64,000 bases of DNA from Cytophagales bacterium UBA2561 (GTDB taxonomy: Bacteria; Bacteroidota; Bacteroidia; Cytophagales; Thermoflexibacteraceae), in the NCBI GenBank assembly GCA_002340355.1, contig DDLX01000028.1, positions 124,001-188,000 of the forward strand, written 5' to 3'. The notes beneath the pieces are model-generated. The model was given only the letters and a program-made list of their open reading frames with translations. It was not told the origin of the DNA and searched no databases. Position 1 is the first letter of the stretch; the number at the start of each line of letters is the position of its first letter. Shown here in pieces: positions 52,739 to 61,700 of this stretch. The position numbers and the translations under genes were made by a program.

Positions 52739-55700
52739 ATGAAAAAATACATACCTTTTACCTTTCGATATACCTTGCCGATTTTTTGTTTCTTTGTAAC
52801 GACCATGATACATGCCCAAATACAACCTCTTAGGTATAATTGGGCAAATGGCATAGGTGGGGCTAGTAATGATGTAGAAATCTCTGATATTGTAGTTGAC
52901 GCATCAGAGAATGTATATGTGCTTGGACAATTTCAAGGAACAGTTGATTTTGATCCTAGTGGTGGCACAGCCAATTTAACGTCAACAGGTCTAGACGATA
53001 TTTTCTTTGCCAAATATAATTCAGACGGCAATTTAGTATGGGCAAAAAAAATTGGAGGTACAGGTGAAGATTCTGGTCAAAATATCAAAATAGATGCTTA
53101 TGGAAATATTTATTTGACTGGCTCCTTTAGTAATTCTAGTGTGGACTTTGATCCTAGTGGTAGTACAGCCAATTTAACGTCAACAGGAGCAGAAGATATT
53201 TTCTTTGCCAAATATGATAATAACGGAAATTATATCTGGGCGAAACAAATTGGAGGAACAAACTCTGATATTGGTGTAGAATTATGTCTTGATTGGATAG
53301 GAAATATTTATTTAACAGGAGTTTTTGAGACAACTGTTGACTTTGACCCTAACGGTGGTACAGCCAATTTAACGTCAACAGGTGCAGAGGATATTTTCTT
53401 TGCCAAATATGATAATAACGGAAATTATATCTGGGCAAAAAGTATAGGAGGTACAACAGAAGATGTCGTTACTGCTATTGCTTTAGATGTCAATAATAAT
53501 ATTTGTCTGACAGGTTATTTCTCAAATACTGTTGACTTTAATCCAGATGGTGCTACGGTCAACTTAACCTCTAATGGCAATGATGATATTTTCTTGGCTA
53601 AGTATAACAATAATGGAAATTACATTTGGGCAAAACACATAGGTGGAAGTGGTGGAGATGAAAGCTCTGACTTAGCTCTTGATAATTTCGGAAATCTCTA
53701 TTTAACAGGTTATTTTGCAGGTACAGTTGATTTTGACCCTAGTGCCTCTATACAAAATCGGACGAGTATCAGTTCAGAGGATATTTTTCTTGCTAAATAT
53801 GCCCCCAATGGAGGCTACATTTGGGCGCATGGTTTCCCAAGTGGAGGAGATAACGAAGGAAAAAGTATTGCTTTAGATGCTTTTAACAATGTGTATATGA
53901 TGGGAGAACTGTCAGGTGCCATCGACCTTGACCCTAGTGCTGGTTCTGCTTCCTTAACCCCAATAAGTACAGATATCTACCTAGCCAAATATAATACTCA
54001 CGGAAAATATATGTATGCCTATTTAATTGGTGGAACAGGTAGTGACGAGGGGCAAGCTATTGAGCTTGGCAAAAACAATAGTGTTCATGTGATAGGTTCA
54101 TTTGAGAATACGGTTGATTTTGATTTTAATGGAGGTACAGCCAACTTAACTTCTAGTGGTAGTGAGGATATCTTTATAGCTAAATATAACTTCGACTTTG
54201 AAATTACATCCATTTCTCCTGTCCAGAATGCCACTCATGTTCCTCAAGATACCGACATTTTTGTAGAATTTACTACCGCCTTAAATAAACCTGACTTGAA
54301 TTTTACTTCTATCCGAATTTCAGGGAATCAAACAGGGTTTTATACCGCAGGTTCATTTGCAACTGTAGCAAACAAGCCTCATTTTTTGACCATTGATTTA
54401 GACCACGATTTTAAGGCTGGTGAAGAAATTACCATTGGATTTACGACAGGCTTACGGGGTGCAACAGGAGAAGTATTTGCCTCAGCTTGGCAGTATCAAT
54501 TTACAGTCAAAATACCTCGATTGGCTAACATTAATTTCATTACATTTTCAAGTGTATCTACTATATCTCAAGATACACAAGCAGGATATGCTTTTGATGC
54601 AGATAGGGATGGAGATTTAGATATGGCAATAGTTCATCATGGTGCAAGTAATCAGGTAGGTATTTTATTAAATGATGGGACAGGGAAGTATAACTATTCT
54701 ACTGGGTCTCCCCTTAGTGTAGGAATATCTCCATATTCTGTATATGCTTTTGATGCGGATGCTAATGGAACAATGGACGTAGTGGTGTCGAACATAGCAT
54801 CTGGTTCAGTTTCTGTTTTAACGAGTAGTGGAACTAATATTCAAGGCTCTCCTCATGCAACAGGTGGAGCTACTCCTCATGGGGTCTATCCGTTTGATAT
54901 GGATGGTGATGGTGACAAGGATTTAATTATCGCAAATGCTTTTAGTGATAATGTAGGAATATTAAAAAACAATGGTTTAGGAGATTACAAAAGTGCTGTT
55001 GGTTCTCCTTTTTCAGTTGGAAATAACCCCATTGCAGTATGTACTTATGATGAGGATAAAGATGGAGATTTAGATTTTGTTGTAGCAAATAGCGATGATA
55101 ATAATGTAAGCATTTATCATAATGATGGTACAGGTAATTTTATTTTAGCTTATATTGTTCCAGTAGGGACAGATCCCCGTGATGTATATGCCTTTGATGC
55201 AGACAGTGATGGAGATATGGATTTGATAGTAGTTAATGAAACAGGAATAAATACTGTTTCTTATTTAGAAAATAATGGCTCAGGATATAATACAGCTGTA
55301 CATTATTCTATAGGTACTAATCCTTATGAAATTTCCGTAGCAGATATGGACGGTGATGGAGACTTAGATGCCATAGTTCCCAACAAAGGAGACGGAACAG
55401 TTTCTTTCTTAGAGAACAGTGGTTCAGGAAGTTTTACGGTTCATACCGTGATAACAGGTTTAGATAATCCGACTTCTGCCATACCAGTTGATGTAAGTGG
55501 TGATGGGGATTTGGACTTGGTCGTAACAGAAACGGGAACTACTAAACAGATGGTCGTATATGAAAGTGTTGCTCCTATAAATGTGGTAAATATAACGCCT
55601 ACTCATAAGGCACTTCATGTCCCTGAAACCGCAGATATTTTTGTTGAATTCACAACGGCACTCAATGTAGATAACCTCAATTTTGCTTCAATACAGGTCG

Positions 55701-58700
55701 CTGGAACTCGAAGCGGAGCTTTTTCAGGAACAATGACCTTGAGTAGTGGAGAACCCAAGTTTATGACCATCCATGTCACCAATGGCTTCAAGGCTGGAGA
55801 GTTTGTTTCGGTTACATTTACCACAGCCGCAAAAGGAGCAAGAGGAGAGGAATTCATTTCTTCTTATACTTCATTTTTTACCGTTCAATTCCTGACAGGG
55901 ACGGTTTATGTTGATAAGGATGCTTTAGGAGGAGATAATGACGGTTCTTCATGGGCAAACGCCTTTATGAGTGTCAATGATGCGCTTAAGTTTTCGACTT
56001 CAGGAGCAGAAATTTGGATAGCTGAAGGCGAATATAAACCCACAGGAGCAGGAGGAAATCGAACCATTTCATTTGAAATGAAAACGGGTGTAAGTTTGTA
56101 TGGTGGTTTTAAAGGATTAAACGGTACACCTTCAGAAACCACTCGGAATCAACGGAATCCCAAAGTAAATTTCACCACGCTTTCGGGTGATTTGAATGGA
56201 GATGATGATTTTCAGGTTTCTGGTAAACCAATGGCTGGAGCATCCGATTTTCAGAATTATGGACTGGATAATTCATATCATGTAGTTTTTGCTACGACAA
56301 ATACCAATAATGTTACAATTGACGGTCTCACCATTCAAGGTGGATATGCAGGTGGCTCAAATCATTATAATAATGGCGCAGGAATATATGTACAAGATGC
56401 CTCCATTACTGTTCAGAGTTGTATTCTTAAACAAAATTATGCTGAAGAACATGGTGGTGCGGCTAAAATTATTGATTCTCAAGTCCTCTTTTCATCCGTT
56501 CGAATTAGTCAAAATCATGCAGAATTAGGGGGAGGGATTATAAGTGATAATTCGCTAATACGTATCAAAAATGGAATTTTCAAATATAATGTTGCATTTT
56601 CTATTCTTGGAGCATATGGGGGAGCTATGCGTATATCAGGCAATAGTAGTACGAACATTAGAATAGATAATACACTCTTTTATGATAATTATGCCCATAA
56701 CTACGGAGGTGGAATATCTATTTATGCCATATCTGGAAAATCCGTAGTATTCGCAAATTGTATTTTTGATAAAAATCATGCGGCAGGTTTGAGTGGAGGT
56801 TATGGAGGTGGAATTGAGTTATCTGATGCTACAAATGTAAGTATATTAAATAATACAATTATCAATAACCGAGCATCTGGAGCAGCAGGTAAAGGAGGAG
56901 GTATTTCTATCCAAAGTAGTGACTGTACCATCAAAAATACCTTGTTTTATCGGAATACAGCAACAGGCTCAGATAAATCAGTTTTTGCAAATGGGGGAAC
57001 GAATACAGTTGAGCATTCTTTATTTGAGGAAACGACCTTGCCTACTAACTTAACAAATGGTGGAAATAATCTTTTTGGACAAGACCCTTTATTTGAGGAT
57101 TTAACCAAAAATTACCAACTTACCCAATGTTCTCCTACCCGAAATGCAGGCGATAATTCTCACTTACCTATTGACGATATTGACCTAGATAATGATAACA
57201 ATATTGGTGAAAGGATTCCTTTAGATTTTACTTCAGCTTCTCGTATTTTTGATGATGCTGACGATATTGTGGATATAGGAGCTATTGAATTCCAAACCAT
57301 TCCAAGTTTCAGTACTGTTTTCGTCAAGGCAGGATCAAGCGGTGCAAATAACGGTAAAAACTGGGGAGATGCCTACACGGATTTCCAATCTGCTTTACGC
57401 TATGCTTGTGATGGGAGTATCATTTGGGTAGCACAGGGAACATACCGACCCTCAGCCGATATTTACGAAAACTATACATCTTCAGATAAACAAAAAACCT
57501 TCAAACTTCGAGACCGCATCAAAGTCTATGGTGGATTTAAGGGAGACGAAACTGCTTTTAATCAACGTATATTGGGGGTCTATGAAACCATCCTTTCGGG
57601 TGATTTAGGTATGGATGATTCATTTAATAACAATACTACAAAAGCAAATGCCAGTAGTTTTACAGCTAAGGGATATGATACAAAAAATGTCTATCACGTT
57701 TTGTTTGCTACGGCAAATATTAGCAATGTAGAACTTGATGGATTTACAATTAAGGGGGGGTATGCCAATGGCTCAGGAATTCATGACCAAGGAGCAGGTT
57801 TATATGCTAGTGATGCCTTCTTGACTATCAATAACTGTATTTTCAAACAAAATATCGCAAGCCAATATGGAGGGGGAATTCATGCAACAAATGCCAATTT
57901 GGTGTTCAATTCGGTTCGTTTTATTCAAAATCATTCTTCGGATTATGGGGGTGGATTATTAGCTGAAAATTCGACCATTCGTCTTAAAAACGGATTTTTC
58001 CGATATAACTATGCTGATGATTATAGTGGCGGAGCGCACTTTTCGGGTGGAACATTCACAAGTGTGCGAATAGACAATACACTTTTCAAACAAAATTATG
58101 TGGAACAAGAAAATGGAGGAGGAGTTAGCTTAACAGGCACAGGAGTAAAAGCCACGTTTGTAAATACAATATTTGATGGAAATCGTACTAATGGAACAAG
58201 AGGAACTGGCTATGGCTATGGGGGTGGCTTATATGCTAAGAATAATGCGAATCTGTTGGTATTGAATGCTACTTTAGTGGATAATCGTGCGCTGGGTGGC
58301 GACCAAAAAGGGGGTGGAATTGCGACTAGTAATGCTTTTCTGACGGTACAAAATAGTATTTTTCACAAAAATGTAGCAGCTAGTGCAGGCAAATCAATTT
58401 ATGTTTCAGGTGGTAGTTCTGATATTAACTACAATTTGATTCAAGAGACTAATGCTACACTGGGTGGTGGTAATCTTATTGGTGAAGATCCTATTTTTGC
58501 GAATACAGGAACAAATTATGAACTAACCGAATGTTCTCTAGCCCGAAATGCGGGGAACAATTCGGCACTCATAACTGATATATTAGATTTAAATATAAAT
58601 GGAAATACTAACGAAGATATCTCTGTCGATTTTCTGACCGCCCCCCGTATATTTGATGGTACGATAGATATGGGAGCAACTGAGTACCAATCAACTATTA

Positions 58701-61700
58701 CATCAGATATCATCTATGTGAATAGTAATGCTACAAGTGGAGGCAACGGAAAAAATTGGGCAAGTGCCTATACTGATTTACAAGATGCTCTAAAAAGTGC
58801 GTGTGTAGGAGATCAGATTTGGATAGCTAAAGGAATCTATAAACCGACTACTAGCACTAATACCAATATTTCTTTCGAACCAAAAGATGGAGTTAAAATT
58901 TACGGTGGATTCGATGGAACAGAAGGAAGCTTAGCTGAACGAAATTATATCACTAACAAAACCATTTTGAGTGGTGATTTAGGGAGTGGACTAAACAGCC
59001 ATAACGTAGTTAAAATAAATTCAACTGTAACCAATGCCACTTTATTAGATGGTTTGACAATTGCCTATGGAAAAGATACTGCACTGGGTGGAGGCGGAAT
59101 TATAATCAATGGAGGTGGATTAACGGTAAAAAATTGCTTTATCTCAGCTAATAAAGGAAATAAAGGCGGAGGTGTCTTGTATAATCATACCGTTTCAAAT
59201 CCAGCAGGGCGAACACGCTATTTTGTGAACACACGATTTACATATAATCATACCAGTTCTTATGGGGGAGCTGTTTCAAATGCTGGTTTACATACCGAAT
59301 TCATCAATTGTATTTTTGATAATAATACAACAAACCAAAAAGGTGGGGCAATTCAACATAGTGGTGGATTTATTACAGTAACCAACAGTACTTTTTATAA
59401 CAATAATGCTCTGTTAGGTGGAGGGGCAATTTATAATCATTCGGGTAGTAATATAACTATAAGAAATAGTATTTTCAATCAAAATACCCGCGCCTTAACA
59501 ACAACTAATGACATAGAAAATAACGCCTCCTTTCTAACAGTCGGAAATAGCTTATTCAATTCCATTAATTCTTATGATGATAATGGCAATAACATTCAAA
59601 ATGAAGATCCACTTTTTACTGATGCTCCCAATGGGAACTTTTCATTATTCGGATGTTCTCCCGCAATTGATAAAGGAAATAATACCTTCATTACCATTTC
59701 TCAAGATTTCCAAACAGCCCCCCGTGTATTCAATAGTATCGTAGATATGGGAGCAGTTGAACGCTTGACGCTGAACACACCCAAACGAATATATGTGGAC
59801 AAAACAGCTACAGGTAGAAATAATGGAAAATCTTGGACGGATGCCTATCTTGATTTCCAATCCGCCTTGAAATATAGTTGTTCGGGTGATACAATTTGGG
59901 TAGCTAAAGGAGTTTATTATCCTACCTCTGGGGCAGATCGTTCAATTTCCTTTGTATTAAGAGATGGTGTAAAGATGTATGGTGGTTTTGCTGGTGGAGA
60001 AACTAGTTCCTCACAACGAAATTTTAGAATCAATCCTACTATTTTGAGTGGTGATATTGGAAGCAACACTAGTAGTTTTGTAAGTGTGAATAAATATCCC
60101 AACTTTATAACCATAGAATTTCATACTAATCATAATGATAATAGTTATCATGTTGTTTCAGCAAATGGGGTAAGTTCTTCCACTGTATTAGATGGTTTTA
60201 CGATTTCGCACGGAAATACTATGGGCAAAGGGGCAGATAGTCAGGGGGCAGGTCTTCGAAATATCAATGGCTCTCCAATTATTCGAAATACCACTTTCCG
60301 TTACAACCAAGCCACAGACGGTGCAGCCACTACCAATATTGTGAGTGATGGAACAACCAAATCTCCACAGTTCATTAATTGTAAATTTCATCATAATAAA
60401 GCCACTAATGGTTCTGGAGCTATCCTTAATACTTTTGTTGGAACTAACAATAAAATTGACTTAAAGCTAATCAATTCTGTGTTTGCAGGAAATTATGCTA
60501 GACATTCAGGGGGAGCCATCTCAGCCGTTACGATAACGAACAACACCATTTTTATGAGTGTTACTAACTGTACCTTCTTCCGAAATCGGGCATATAGTGC
60601 CGATGGTGGTGCATTTAGATTGAAAGCACAAAATGCAGGAGCTATTGTTGAGACCAACATCCAAAACACTATTTTCTGGGCAAATAAAGCAAGTGGAACA
60701 GGTCATGATATTAATAATACAGATAATGCTAAATTATTTCTAAGTTATAACCTCTACGAGTTAGCAAATGTTACTGGTGTAAATATTACAGCAGATGCTA
60801 TAACTAACAAAACAGGCAATCCAAATTTCTTAACTATTAACGCTACAGGATTATCTCCTCAACAACCTTCACCCGTCTTAGATGCGGGAAATAATGCCGT
60901 TGTTACTGAATCGCATGATCTAGCTGGTGCACCTCGTATTTTGAATGGAACGGTAGATATGGGAGCATATGAGTCAGCTAGTGCCGAAATCGACCTCAAA
61001 CAAAATACAACCTTTATTTCTGTCAATGATACCTTTGATTTGGGAATAACTGATATAGGAGACTCAATCATTAAGACATTCACCATTACCAATACAGGTA
61101 TTAGTAACTTAAATTTCTCAGGTGATTTACAAATCAGTTCTACCAGTGAGTTTACTACCAATGGTTCAGTATCAGGTGCATTAGTACCAAATGCAAGTAC
61201 TACTTTCAATGTGATTTTTAAGCCAACTTCTACAGGACAAAAGGAAACATTTCTCACTATTTTCTCTGATGACGGTAATGAGTCGGTTTATACGTTTCGT
61301 GTAGTGGGCGAAACACCATTCCCTGGGAATCACCTTAGTTTTGATGGTAACGATGATCAGATTCAAAGTATAAATCATGTTGGCATTTCAGGAACTACAC
61401 CCCGTTCTCTCGAAATTTGGACAAAATTTAATAGTACAAGTACGAGTCCAATGGATATTATCAATTGGGGAAATCCCACAAGTAACAATGCTTTTGGGCT
61501 TCAGATAGTTGGTCAAAATCTTCATTTTTATCAAGGAAATACAAGTTCTATAAATACCAATTTTCAGCCCAATCCTCATCAATGGCATCATTTTGCCTTG
61601 ACCTATGACGGTACAACTGTGAAAGTATATGTCGATGGATCTCCTATTTTTGCCCAAAATATCAGTTCTTCAGTAACTGATGCAAAACTTAATATTGGTA

